A stretch of DNA of 33,879 bases from an uncultured Prevotellaceae bacterium. GTDB taxonomy: Bacteria; Bacteroidota; Bacteroidia; Bacteroidales; Bacteroidaceae. The DNA is taken from the NCBI GenBank assembly GCA_946415705.1, contig CAMKTN010000029.1, forward strand, positions 1-33,879, in the 5' to 3' direction. The notes beneath the pieces are model-generated. The model was not told the DNA's origin, did not search any database, and was given only the letters and a program-made list of their open reading frames with translations. Shown here in pieces: positions 16,011 to 25,171 of the stretch (the stretch's first letter is position 1; each line of letters starts with the position of its first letter). The position numbers and the translations under genes were made by a program.

Positions 16011-19000
16011 CTCTCACAAAACACCAAGGAACCATCAAAAGGCTCAGTTATATCGTCCGCTTTGTGGTAGTATTCGCACTCGTCGGCTACCTCGGGCTGT
16101 TGCTCTTCACGGCGATGCCGGCGTGTCAGCGCTGGTTGGCCGCGAAGTCTTCTGATATCCTGTCGCGTGAGCTGCAGACCGATGTGCAGATTGGCAACGC
16201 GCGCATCGGCCTGCTGAACCGCATCGTCCTTGACGATGTACTGCTTCACGATCAGCAGGGGGATACCCTCGTGAGTGCTACGCGCCTCAGCAGTAAGCTG
16301 GATGTCTGGCAGCTCCTCAACGGCCGCATCCGCATTGCCAATGTGCAGCTTTTCGGCTACGACATACGCCTGCATCGAGCGGACACGCTGTCGCCATATA
16401 ACTTCCAGTTCCTCATCGACCGCTTTGCCTCCGAGGACACCACCTCTACCCCACTCGATTTGGCCATCAACAGCATCCTCATCCGACGTGGAAACATCTC
16501 TCACGACATCGACAGCGAACCCTTCGCAGACCATTTCACGCCCGCCCATGCCAGGCTGGAGAACTTCAATCTAAAGGCCCAAATCAATACTCTCACCAAC
16601 GACAGCATATCTCTCGACATTAAAGAGTTATGCTTCACGGAATCTCGCAGTGAGTTTATTCTTGAGAACCTTTCCATGCAGCTGGAAGGCAACCTGCAAC
16701 ACGCAGCCCTCACAGACCTGTCCGTGGAGTTACCGCAGTCTAACATAGAGGTTCCCATGCTGACCCTTGACGGCGGCATCACCTCGTGGCGCAACAACCA
16801 GGGGCGCCTGCGTCTGCACGGGCAGCTGACGCCCGCAGACATCGCGGCCTTCGCGCCCGTCCTTAAATCCTTCCAGGCGCCTCTACATATCGACCTCAAA
16901 GCGGACAAGCAGGCAAGGTGGCTTGGCCTGCAGGAGCTCTCGCTGGACGCACATGGCTTCGACCTACAGCTGCAGGGGCATGGACTGCTGTCCCCCACCG
17001 ACAGTAGTGCCCACCCCATTGATGAGCTGCAGCTCACGCTCGACCGCCTGCAGATGAATCCATCTTTCTACCTGCCTATCCTACAAGCGCTCAGCGATAC
17101 CCAGCCAAAACCCGTCATCCCCGTGGAAACCGCTGAAATGATCAGCCGTCTGGGCGCCGTCTCGCTCGCAGGCGAATGGGAAAAAAGCTTCCTCCACGAC
17201 GTGATGAAGGGGCATCTACTGGCGCAGACGGAATTAGGCAATGTGAAAGCCGAAGGTCGCATGACAGCTCACGACCTCTTCACGGCGCAAGTCGAAAGCG
17301 AATCCATCCAGTTGGCCTCACTCCTGTCCGCCGACGGCCAGTTCCCCATCAACGACCTCACACTGACAGGTGATTTCGAAGGCAGCATCAGCCAGCGTCA
17401 AATCAAAGGCAGCGCCAAGCTCAGGGACTTCATCGTCAAGGGCTCCCGCCTCGACCTCCTCACCACGACCTTCAACATCTCGCCCCAAATCCTCCGCAGC
17501 CAGACGGAGCTCATCGACGACGAGTACAACCTGAAGCTCACCACCGACCTGCAAACGCCCAAGGAGTGGAAAATGGATCTCGCCTCGCTGGAGGACCTGC
17601 AGGGCTTTGTCGGCTTGGACCGCGTGAGCGTGCGCCACGAGGACGAGGCCTATGAGCTGCGCCAGCTACATGTTTCTACCGCCAACGACAGCCATGGCCA
17701 CCACTTGCTGCTCAGCGGCGACTTCATCGAAGCCCACGCCGACGGTAAGTTCCGCTACGCCAGCCTGGCGCCCGCCGTGCAACAGCTCCTGCATCAAGCT
17801 TTGCCTTCACTCGTTGCGGCACCTAAGACCGGCGCTGTGGAGCCCGATGAGAAGCTGAACTTCTCCGTCAGCATCTGGAACTCCACACCGCTACTTCAGC
17901 TGGCTGGTATCAACCTCACCCTGCCCCAGCCCGGATATATCGAGGGCGAGCTGAACGTGCCTACCAGCGAGTTCTCCGTGATGGCCGACTTCCCGCACAT
18001 CATCTACGGCGGCGAGGAGATGCGTGCCGTGAGTATGCTGGCCCGTCAGGAGCGCGACAGCCTTACCTCCTTCATCACCCTGCAACGCATGATGGAGAGC
18101 GGACCGATGGATCTCTCCGTGCTGGCCGAAGGCGGGCATGACCGCCTCCATTCCGTACTCGCGTGGGACGACCACAACGAGCCCTCGCAGCGCGGTGAGC
18201 TCTCTACCATCGCCACCTTCTTCAAGGACGAGAAATCGAATCTGGGCGCCGACATCCGCTTCCAGCCCACGAGTATCATGATCTCCGATACCATCTGGAA
18301 TGTCCACGAGTCACAGGTACGCTACCATGACCGTATCGTGGATGTAAGCGGCTTCCAAGTTTCGCAGGCAGGGCGCCATCTGCGCGTGGATGGCCGCGTC
18401 TCGCAGAACAGCGCCGACACCCTCTATGCTGACCTGAGCGGTATCAACCTCCAATATATCTTCGGTATCATTGACTTCCACGATGTAGAGTTCGAGGGCT
18501 TCGCCACTGGCGGTGTGAAGATCCACAACATCTACGAGAACATCGCTGTCGATGCTGACCTGCGCGTGGATGACCTGAAGCTCAACGGTGGCTTGCTGGG
18601 CGAGGCTCACGTCATCGGCGGCTTCGGGCGCAAGGATGAGCGCGCCATAGACCTTGATATTCTTGTGCGCGAACCCGTGCGCAACGAGCTCAGTCATATC
18701 TTCGGCATCGTGAAGCCCGGGCACGAACCGGGACGCGGCATGGACCTCAACATACAGGCCCGCTACCTGAACATCTACTTCATCAACTTCTTCACCGAGG
18801 ACATCTTCGATAACCTGCAGGGGCGCTCCACCGGCTACGCCTACCTCCACGGTCCCTTCAAGCAGCTTGACCTCGAAGGGCTACTGACCCTCGATACGCT
18901 CGACGTGGGTATCCCTGTCCTCGGCACGCGCTACCACACGCTCGGAGGCGACACTCTCCGTCTCTACCCGGGCGGCATCAGCGTCGCCAACGCTCACATC

Positions 19001-20413
19001 TACGACCAGCACCACGGCACCGACAACCGCCGCCACGAGGCCCTTCTCAGCGGCGCGCTGAGCTTCGAGCATTTCAAGAACCTGCGTTATGTCTTCGACA
19101 TCGAAGCACATGACTTTCTTGGCTATGACTTCAAGGAATTCGGCGACCAGGTCTTCTGCGGCACCGTCTTCGCCGACGGCAACGTTCACCTCGCTGGCCA
19201 GCCCGGCACGCTAAATGTGGATGTGCAATGCAGTCCCACACAAGGCACCGTCTTCACCTACAATGTCTCCACGCCCGAGACACTGACGGAGAATGAGTTT
19301 ATAACCTACAAGGAGAAAAACCACCTGGCCCCCCCTTCGCCCCCCGAGGGTGGCACTGATGCTCAATCCAATACTGATGATGGTAATGTAGCCCCCTCGG
19401 GGGCAGAAGAGGGGGCCACTTCTGACGAGCCCACGGATATGTACATCAACTTCGACCTCGACATCACGCCAGCGGCACAGATGCGGTTGTTGATGGATCC
19501 CCGTACTGATGATTATATAGACCTCTACGGCGATGCGCATATACGCGCGAACTTCTATAATAAAGGGCGTTTCCAAATGTACGGCACCTACCGCGTCGAT
19601 CACGGCACCTATCGCCTCTCGCTGCAGGATGTCATCCGCAAGGAGTTCCGCTTCCAACAGGGCAGCACCATCGTCTTCGGCGGCGACCCGATGAAGGGTA
19701 GCCTGAACCTGCAGGCCATCTACACCGTCCCCAGCGTCTCGCTCAACGACCTGGCCGTGGGTAATAATTTCTCCAGCGGCAATGTGCGCGTGAACTGCCT
19801 CATGAACATCGGCGGCACGGCCGGACAGCCGCAGGTGACCTTCGACTTCGACATTCCCAATGTCAACGAGGACGAGAAACAGATGGTTCGCTCGCTCATC
19901 TCTACCGACGAGGAACGTAATATGCAGGTCATCTACCTCCTCGGCATCGGACGTTTCTACACGCAGGACCTCGCTGCAGGGCAGAGCCAGACCAATGCTG
20001 CCATGACGAGCCTCCTCTCCTCCACCATCTCCGGACAGCTCAACAACCTCCTCGGCACCATCATCGGCAACAGCAACTGGAACTTCGGCACCAGCCTCTC
20101 CACCGGCACACAAGGCTGGAACGAGGTTGATGTCGAAGGAATGCTCAGCGGACGCCTCCTCAACAACCGCCTCCTCATCAACGGCACCTTCGGCTACCGC
20201 GACACTCCCATCGCCAACACCAACTTCATCGGCGACTTCGATGTCCAGTGGCTCCTCACCCCCAACGGCGGCATCAGCCTGAAAGCCTACAGCGAGACCA
20301 ACGACCGCTACTTCACTAAGACGGCCCTCACCACCCAGGGCGTAGGCATCCAGGTGAAGAAAGACTTCAACACCCTCCGCGAGCTCTTCCGCTTCCGCCG
20401 ACGCAAGCAATAA
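15980..20413 (+). CDS. tamB: TamB-like translocation and assembly module protein
   Basis: This protein of up to 1,477 residues has an N-terminal membrane anchor (IVRFVVVFALVGYLGLLLFT, about 25-45). A long AsmA/TamB-type beta-helical body follows (ILSRELQTDVQIGNARIGLL and onward). The C-terminal DUF490/TamB domain includes NIGGTAGQPQVTFDFDIPNV and ERNMQVIYLLGIGRFY. TamB family proteins span the periplasm, linking the inner membrane to outer-membrane assembly or lipid transport. A palindromic repeat at 19326-19418 adds a proline/glycine-rich segment (about residues 1116-1147). The start is uncertain: TTG at 15980 lies in a promoter match, and no ATG occurs before the one after the membrane helix. 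The gene is divergent from nqrA and ends 13 bases from the convergent clpC end. Confidence 0.88.
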   Translation: MSRKQKNTTFALTKHQGTIKRLSYIVRFVVVFALVGYLGLLLFTAMPACQRWLAAKSSDILSRELQTDVQIGNARIGLLNRIVLDDVLLHDQQGDTLVSATRLSSKLDVWQLLNGRIRIANVQLFGYDIRLHRADTLSPYNFQFLIDRFASEDTTSTPLDLAINSILIRRGNISHDIDSEPFADHFTPAHARLENFNLKAQINTLTNDSISLDIKELCFTESRSEFILENLSMQLEGNLQHAALTDLSVELPQSNIEVPMLTLDGGITSWRNNQGRLRLHGQLTPADIAAFAPVLKSFQAPLHIDLKADKQARWLGLQELSLDAHGFDLQLQGHGLLSPTDSSAHPIDELQLTLDRLQMNPSFYLPILQALSDTQPKPVIPVETAEMISRLGAVSLAGEWEKSFLHDVMKGHLLAQTELGNVKAEGRMTAHDLFTAQVESESIQLASLLSADGQFPINDLTLTGDFEGSISQRQIKGSAKLRDFIVKGSRLDLLTTTFNISPQILRSQTELIDDEYNLKLTTDLQTPKEWKMDLASLEDLQGFVGLDRVSVRHEDEAYELRQLHVSTANDSHGHHLLLSGDFIEAHADGKFRYASLAPAVQQLLHQALPSLVAAPKTGAVEPDEKLNFSVSIWNSTPLLQLAGINLTLPQPGYIEGELNVPTSEFSVMADFPHIIYGGEEMRAVSMLARQERDSLTSFITLQRMMESGPMDLSVLAEGGHDRLHSVLAWDDHNEPSQRGELSTIATFFKDEKSNLGADIRFQPTSIMISDTIWNVHESQVRYHDRIVDVSGFQVSQAGRHLRVDGRVSQNSADTLYADLSGINLQYIFGIIDFHDVEFEGFATGGVKIHNIYENIAVDADLRVDDLKLNGGLLGEAHVIGGFGRKDERAIDLDILVREPVRNELSHIFGIVKPGHEPGRGMDLNIQARYLNIYFINFFTEDIFDNLQGRSTGYAYLHGPFKQLDLEGLLTLDTLDVGIPVLGTRYHTLGGDTLRLYPGGISVANAHIYDQHHGTDNRRHEALLSGALSFEHFKNLRYVFDIEAHDFLGYDFKEFGDQVFCGTVFADGNVHLAGQPGTLNVDVQCSPTQGTVFTYNVSTPETLTENEFITYKEKNHLAPPSPPEGGTDAQSNTDDGNVAPSGAEEGATSDEPTDMYINFDLDITPAAQMRLLMDPRTDDYIDLYGDAHIRANFYNKGRFQMYGTYRVDHGTYRLSLQDVIRKEFRFQQGSTIVFGGDPMKGSLNLQAIYTVPSVSLNDLAVGNNFSSGNVRVNCLMNIGGTAGQPQVTFDFDIPNVNEDEKQMVRSLISTDEERNMQVIYLLGIGRFYTQDLAAGQSQTNAAMTSLLSSTISGQLNNLLGTIIGNSNWNFGTSLSTGTQGWNEVDVEGMLSGRLLNNRLLINGTFGYRDTPIANTNFIGDFDVQWLLTPNGGISLKAYSETNDRYFTKTALTTQGVGIQVKKDFNTLRELFRFRRRKQ
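19326..19418. repeat. palindromic element in frame inside tamB
   Basis: The 25-base arm 19326-19350 is a near-perfect reverse complement of 19394-19418, with about 43 bases between. It is made of C- and G-runs with central CCCGAGGG / CCCTCGGG words. It keeps the frame and codes for a proline/glycine/glutamate-rich loop (PPSPPEGG ... APSGAEEGA). Confidence 0.8.
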
Positions 20414-20426
20414 AGAATCTTAGGAT

Positions 20427-22958
20427 TTATGCACTTGCCATGTCGGCTGCCTTCAACGTCAGCTCCTTGGCATCGGGCGCAGCGGCATCCACCTCTATGG
20501 TCTGCCCTGCCTGGATGTTGCCGTCGAGCAACAACTGACAGAAGGCATCCTCCACAGCTGTTTGGATGAGGCGCTTCAGCGGACGAGCTCCGAACTGCAC
20601 ATCGTAGCCCTTCTCGGCCAGCCATGTGCGTGAAGCGTCCGTGAGTTCCAGCTCATAGCCCATTTCCCTGACGCGCTTCTGCAGCGGGCGCATCTCGATA
20701 TCCACAATCTGATGAAGGCCTTCCTTCGTGAGCTGGTCGAAGAAGATGATGTCGTCGAGGCGATTCAGGAACTCGGGCGAGAACTGCTTCTGCAACGTTT
20801 TCTGAATGATGCTTCGTGCCAGCTCGCGGTTTTGTGTGTCGCCGCCACGCGTGAAGCCGATGCCTTGTCCGAACTCCTTCAGCTGACGCGTGCCACTGTT
20901 GGAGGTCATGATGATGACGGTGTTGCGGAAGTCCACGGTCGTGCCGTTGCCGTCGGTCATTCGGCCTTCATCCATCACCTGCAATAGGATGTTGAAGACA
21001 TCGGAGTGCGCCTTCTCGATCTCGTCGAGTAGCACGATGCTGTAGGGCTTGCGGCGCACGCGGTCGGTGAGCTGTCCGCCCTCCTCATAGCCGACATAGC
21101 CCGGAGGCGCGCCAACCATACGGCTGACGGTGTGCTTCTCCATATACTCGCTCATGTCGATGCGGATGAGGGCATCCTCGCTGCCGAAAAGTTCTACGGC
21201 TAAGCGCTTGGTCAGGTAGGTCTTACCCACGCCCGTGGGGCCCAGGAACATGAACGTGCCGATGGGCTTGTTGGGGTCTTTGAGGCCGACGCGCGAGCGT
21301 TGAATGGCGCGCACCAGCTTATCTACGGCATCGTCCTGTCCCACGACCGAACCCTTCAGCGCATTACCAAGGTTACGGAGACGTTCGTTCTCGCCCTCTC
21401 CAACTCGCTGCACGGGAATGCCCGTCATCATGGACACGACCTCAGCAATCTGCTGCTCATCGATCTGCTCGCGGACATCCCGCATCTGGTGATCCCAGTC
21501 TTTCTTCATCAGCGCCAGACGCTCCTGCTCGTTGGCCAGCTGGTCGCGATACTCAGCCGCCAGCTCGAACTGCTGCTTGCTCACGGCTTCGTCCTTCAGG
21601 TCTTTCAGATGCTGGCAGAGTTCCTCCTTGCGAGTAATTTCCTCGCTCACGGGAATGTTGATGAGATGTATGCGCGAGCCGGCTTCGTCCATCGCGTCGA
21701 TGGCTTTGTCGGGCAGACAGCGGTCACTCATATAGCGGTCGGTGAGCGTCACGCAGGCCCGCAGCGCCTCCGGCGTGTAGCGGACATTGTGGTGATCCTC
21801 GTAGCGCTCCTTGATATGTTCCAGGATGGTGACGGTCTCCTCGATGGTCGTAGGCTCTACGAGCACCTTCTGGAAGCGACGCTCCAGGGCACCGTCCTTC
21901 TCAATGCTCTTCTTGTACTCGTCGATGGTCGTAGCGCCGATGCACTGCACCTCACCACGCGCCAACGCAGGCTTCAGCATATTGGCGGCATCCATGGTGC
22001 CGGCAGCCGAACCCGCGCCAATGAGCGTGTGTATCTCGTCGATGAAGAGGATGATCTCCTTGTGCTGCTGCAGTTCGTTGATGATAGCCTTGATGCGTTC
22101 CTCGAACTGACCACGGTACTTGGTACCTGCGACTACGCCAGCCAAGTCAAGCACGATGACGCGCTTGTCAAACAGCAGACGTGCCACCTTGCGCTGCACG
22201 ATGCGCAATGCAAGTCCTTCCACGATGGCACTCTTGCCCACGCCGGGCTGTCCTATGAGGATGGGATTATTTTTCTTGCGGCGGCAGAGGATCTGTGCCA
22301 CGCGCTCAATCTCGCGCTCACGACCCACGACGGGATCCAAGAGCCCTTCGGCTGCAGCACGTGTCAAGTCGGTGCCGAAGGTGTCGAGCGCAGGCGTGCC
22401 GTTCTCCTTGCCGCCCTTGCGGGTGGCGGTCTTCGTGGCACCCTGCTGACCGGGGCGACCGGTGTTGTGGAGGTCGTTGTCTTCCTCCTCGTCATCCTCG
22501 TCCTCATCCGTGAAGCCGAAGCCTGCCTGCGGCGTGTCCTGCGTCTGCGTCAATGCATTCTTGACACGCGGGTAGTCGATATCCATGGCCTTGAGCATCC
22601 GCGTAGCGGGCTCCTCGATGGAACGCAGCAGCGCAAGCAGCAGGTGCTCCGTGTCGGCCTGTGCAGCCTTCATGGCGCGCGCCTCCAGGAACATCAGTCG
22701 GAGAATGCGGTTGCAGTCATCGTTCAGCTCAGGCTGAAGGATGTCCGACGTACCCTTGGAGATGCGTTCCAGCTCAGCCTTGAACGCGCGGAAATCCACC
22801 CCCATCTGTCGCAGGATGGCCATCGCGGTGCAGTCCTCCTCGCGCATCATTCCCAGCATCAGGTGGGCCGGCACGACCGTATCGCAGCGGAGGCGATGCG
22901 CCTCCTCGCTGCTATAGGTCACAATCTTGGTTATGTTGGGTGATATCTCGTAATCCAT
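20427..22958 (-). CDS. clpC: ClpC-type AAA+ chaperone/protease ATPase
   Basis: ClpC unfolds proteins and feeds them to ClpP. The 843-residue protein has a double Clp-N domain (about 1-145) and an acidic linker ([10 protein letters not shown]). The first AAA+ module has Walker A GQPGVGKS (about 236-243) and [19 protein letters not shown] coiled segment, which marks ClpC rather than ClpA or ClpB, includes [15 protein letters not shown]. The second AAA+ module has GPTGVGKT and [11 protein letters not shown]. The IGF tripeptide in [10 protein letters not shown] is the likely ClpP-docking loop. The start at 22958 is chosen because AAGGAGG lies 5 bases upstream, a strong ribosome site rare in this phylum. 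A start 36 bases further up would overlap the promoter. Confidence 0.94.
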   Translation of the reverse strand: MDYEISPNITKIVTYSSEEAHRLRCDTVVPAHLMLGMMREEDCTAMAILRQMGVDFRAFKAELERISKGTSDILQPELNDDCNRILRLMFLEARAMKAAQADTEHLLLALLRSIEEPATRMLKAMDIDYPRVKNALTQTQDTPQAGFGFTDEDEDDEEEDNDLHNTGRPGQQGATKTATRKGGKENGTPALDTFGTDLTRAAAEGLLDPVVGREREIERVAQILCRRKKNNPILIGQPGVGKSAIVEGLALRIVQRKVARLLFDKRVIVLDLAGVVAGTKYRGQFEERIKAIINELQQHKEIILFIDEIHTLIGAGSAAGTMDAANMLKPALARGEVQCIGATTIDEYKKSIEKDGALERRFQKVLVEPTTIEETVTILEHIKERYEDHHNVRYTPEALRACVTLTDRYMSDRCLPDKAIDAMDEAGSRIHLINIPVSEEITRKEELCQHLKDLKDEAVSKQQFELAAEYRDQLANEQERLALMKKDWDHQMRDVREQIDEQQIAEVVSMMTGIPVQRVGEGENERLRNLGNALKGSVVGQDDAVDKLVRAIQRSRVGLKDPNKPIGTFMFLGPTGVGKTYLTKRLAVELFGSEDALIRIDMSEYMEKHTVSRMVGAPPGYVGYEEGGQLTDRVRRKPYSIVLLDEIEKAHSDVFNILLQVMDEGRMTDGNGTTVDFRNTVIIMTSNSGTRQLKEFGQGIGFTRGGDTQNRELARSIIQKTLQKQFSPEFLNRLDDIIFFDQLTKEGLHQIVDIEMRPLQKRVREMGYELELTDASRTWLAEKGYDVQFGARPLKRLIQTAVEDAFCQLLLDGNIQAGQTIEVDAAAPDAKELTLKAADMASA

Positions 22959-22991
22959 GAATCCTCCTTCTCTTGTTTTTGAATGTGCGGG

Positions 22992-23023
22992 CAAAGATAG
23001 GCCTTTTCGTTGGGCCGTGCAAA
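22992..23023 (-). promoter_or_regulatory. clpC promoter
   Basis: TTTG (23023-23020), a 20-base spacer and TATCTTTG (22999-22992) match the Bacteroidetes consensus. It begins 5 bases after the htpG stop codon, so clpC has its own promoter although it follows htpG on the same strand. Confidence 0.8.
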
Positions 23024-23027
23024 TTTT

Positions 23028-25076
23028 TTACAATAATTCTACGCTGCGCTTCACGAAGCGGGTCAGTGCCTCGCCCGTGAGCAGACCGTTCTGCAGCAGT
23101 GCCAGGTCGATGAGCTGATGCACGCGCTCGTTGCCCTTAGCGTACTCGCCCAGCACCTCACGACGCTTACCTTCCTGGGCTTCAATGTCAGCACGGCACT
23201 GTTCCATGTCCTTGCGCTCGTCCTCGGTGATCTCGTCGTACTTCTTCTTGTCCTGCTCAGCCTGCAGCACTGCCTTGCGGGCGTTGAGTCCACGCAGCTC
23301 GGCCTCGATGGGCTTCAGCGCTTCGGCGGTGGCGGCTTCGCTCTGCTCCAGCACCTCCTTGATGAGGCGGTTGTCGGTGTTCAGCACCAAACTGTACATA
23401 TCCGGCATCTCGCCATAGAAACCCATGCCCGGCTGTATGCGGGCCATGTCCTTCATGCGGCGCATATACTCGCTCTGGGTGATGACCACGGGCATCGCGT
23501 CCTCGCCCATCGGCTGCGTTTCGACATGGTACGTGGTCTTGTCAGTCTTCGGCAGCTGTGTCTCGAATACGGCTGACAGATTGGCAGAGCGCTCGGCTGA
23601 CAATTCTTCACCCTTGGGCTCGTCCTTCTGAATCAGGCGGTCGATAACGTCGCTATCGACACGTGTGAAGGTAGTCTTCTCCAGCTTGCGCTCCAGCATC
23701 TGCACGAGCGGCGTGTCCAGCTGGCCATCCATGAGCAGGACGTTGTAGCCCTTCGCGTGTGCGCTGTCAATATAGGTATAGTGTGCCTCGCGGTCGGCAG
23801 CGTAGAGATAGACGAGCTGGCCGTCCTTGTTCGTCTGCGCGTCCTTGATGAGCGTCTGGTACTCCTCCAGCGTGTAGAACTTACCCTCGGTGTCCTTCAC
23901 AAGGAAGAAGCCCTTGGCCTTCTCGTAGAAGTCATCCTCGGTGAGCATACCGTAGGAAATGAATATCTTGATGTCATCCCACTTGGCCTCGAAGTCCTTG
24001 CGGTCGTTCTTGAAGAGCGAGCTCAGGCGGTCGGCCACCTTCTTGGTGATGTAGCCGCTGATTTTCTTCACATTGCTGTCGCTCTGCAGGTAGCTGCGGC
24101 TGACATTCAACGGAATATCCGGCGAGTCAATGACGCCGTGCAGCAGTGTCAGGAAGTCAGGAACGATGCCTTCCACCTGATCGGTCACGAAGACCTGGTT
24201 GCAGTAGAGCTGGATCTTGTTGCGTTGCAGGTCAAGGTTGTTCTTGATCTTCGGGAAGTACAGAATACCTGTGAGGTGGAAGGGGAAGTCCACGTTCAGA
24301 TGAATCCAGAACAGGGGCTCATCACCCATGGGATAGAGGCTGCGGTAGAACGCCTTGTAGTCCTCGTCCTTCAGCTCGCTGGGCTTACGTGTCCACAGCG
24401 GTGTGGTGTCGTTGATCTGGTTGTCCTCGTCGGTGTCCTGCATCTTGCCGTCCTTCCACTCCTGCTTCTTTCCGAACACTACGGGCACGGGCAAGAAGTG
24501 GCAGTACTTCTTCAGCAGGCCCTCCAGCTTGTCCTTCTCCAGGAACTCCTTGCAGTCCTCCGAGATGTGCATCACAATGTCTGTGCCGCGGTCGGCCTTC
24601 TCCACCTCTTCGAGCGTGAACTCAGGCGAGCCGTCGCAGCTCCATTTCACGGCAGGAGCATCCTGATAGCTCTTGGTGATGATGTCCACGCGGTCGCTGA
24701 CCATGAACGAGCTGTAGAAGCCCAGTCCGAAGTGGCCAATGATGGCATTGGCATCCTCCTTGTACTTGTCCAGGAAGTCGTTGGCGCCGGAGAAGGCTAT
24801 CTGGTTGATATACTTGTCGATTTCCTCGGCTGTCATGCCGATACCGCGGTCGCTGACGGTGATGGTGCCGGCCTCCTTGTCGATGCTGACGCTGACCTTC
24901 AGCTCGCCCATCTCGCCCTGGAAATCGCCCTTACCTGCCAGCGTCTTCAGCTTCTGCGAAGCATCTACTGCGTTACTGACAATCTCACGGATGAAAATCT
25001 CGTGGTCTGAATACAGGAACTTCTTGATGACCGGGAAGATGTTCTCGGTCGTTACTCCGATATTACCTTTTTGCAT
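23028..25076 (-). CDS. htpG: HtpG, bacterial Hsp90 chaperone
   Basis: HtpG is a dimeric ATP-driven chaperone of the cytoplasm. The 682-residue protein starts MQKGNIGVTTENIFPVIKKF and shows the GHKL ATPase motifs: EIVSNAVDAS (E31, N35), VSDRGIGMT, and IGHFGLGFYSSFMVSDRV. The middle domain has FWIHLNVDFPFHLTGILYFP and LNVSRSYLQSD, and the helical dimerisation domain follows. The open frame extends 18 codons upstream, but that part is not HtpG-like and overlaps a promoter match. Length is near the 620-690 range of the family. Confidence 0.96.
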   Translation of the reverse strand: MQKGNIGVTTENIFPVIKKFLYSDHEIFIREIVSNAVDASQKLKTLAGKGDFQGEMGELKVSVSIDKEAGTITVSDRGIGMTAEEIDKYINQIAFSGANDFLDKYKEDANAIIGHFGLGFYSSFMVSDRVDIITKSYQDAPAVKWSCDGSPEFTLEEVEKADRGTDIVMHISEDCKEFLEKDKLEGLLKKYCHFLPVPVVFGKKQEWKDGKMQDTDEDNQINDTTPLWTRKPSELKDEDYKAFYRSLYPMGDEPLFWIHLNVDFPFHLTGILYFPKIKNNLDLQRNKIQLYCNQVFVTDQVEGIVPDFLTLLHGVIDSPDIPLNVSRSYLQSDSNVKKISGYITKKVADRLSSLFKNDRKDFEAKWDDIKIFISYGMLTEDDFYEKAKGFFLVKDTEGKFYTLEEYQTLIKDAQTNKDGQLVYLYAADREAHYTYIDSAHAKGYNVLLMDGQLDTPLVQMLERKLEKTTFTRVDSDVIDRLIQKDEPKGEELSAERSANLSAVFETQLPKTDKTTYHVETQPMGEDAMPVVITQSEYMRRMKDMARIQPGMGFYGEMPDMYSLVLNTDNRLIKEVLEQSEAATAEALKPIEAELRGLNARKAVLQAEQDKKKYDEITEDERKDMEQCRADIEAQEGKRREVLGEYAKGNERVHQLIDLALLQNGLLTGEALTRFVKRSVELL

Positions 25077-25114
25077 AGTAGTATATGATGTTTTGTTAGA
25101 TTGTATTCTGTTGT

Positions 25115-25145
25115 CAAAAGAAAAACACAATCTTCACCATGCAAA
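25115..25145 (-). promoter_or_regulatory. possible htpG promoter
   Basis: TTTG (25145-25142), a 19-base spacer and TTCTTTTG (25122-25115), one base off TAnnTTTG, lie 39-69 bases before the htpG start. No inverted repeat of the HrcA/CIRCE kind is visible. Confidence 0.45.
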
Positions 25146-25171
25146 AGGCGTGCCAAAACATCTGCCCAGGA

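Noticed and set aside
14561-16549. 662-residue version of NqrA starting at 16549
   Set aside because: The extra 220 residues are unlike NqrA, cross the nqr promoter and lie antisense to tamB; the family start MANVIKLRKG is at 15889.
20414-20426. terminator between the convergent tamB and clpC genes
   Set aside because: Only 13 bases separate the stop codons and no hairpin or T-run is visible.
21300-22943. 547-codon plus-strand frame opposite clpC, and similar long frames opposite pepD (26652-28142), fbp (30106-31659) and htpG (23757-25010)
   Set aside because: Each lies antisense to a complete, motif-rich gene; long shadows are expected from the GC-rich codon use.
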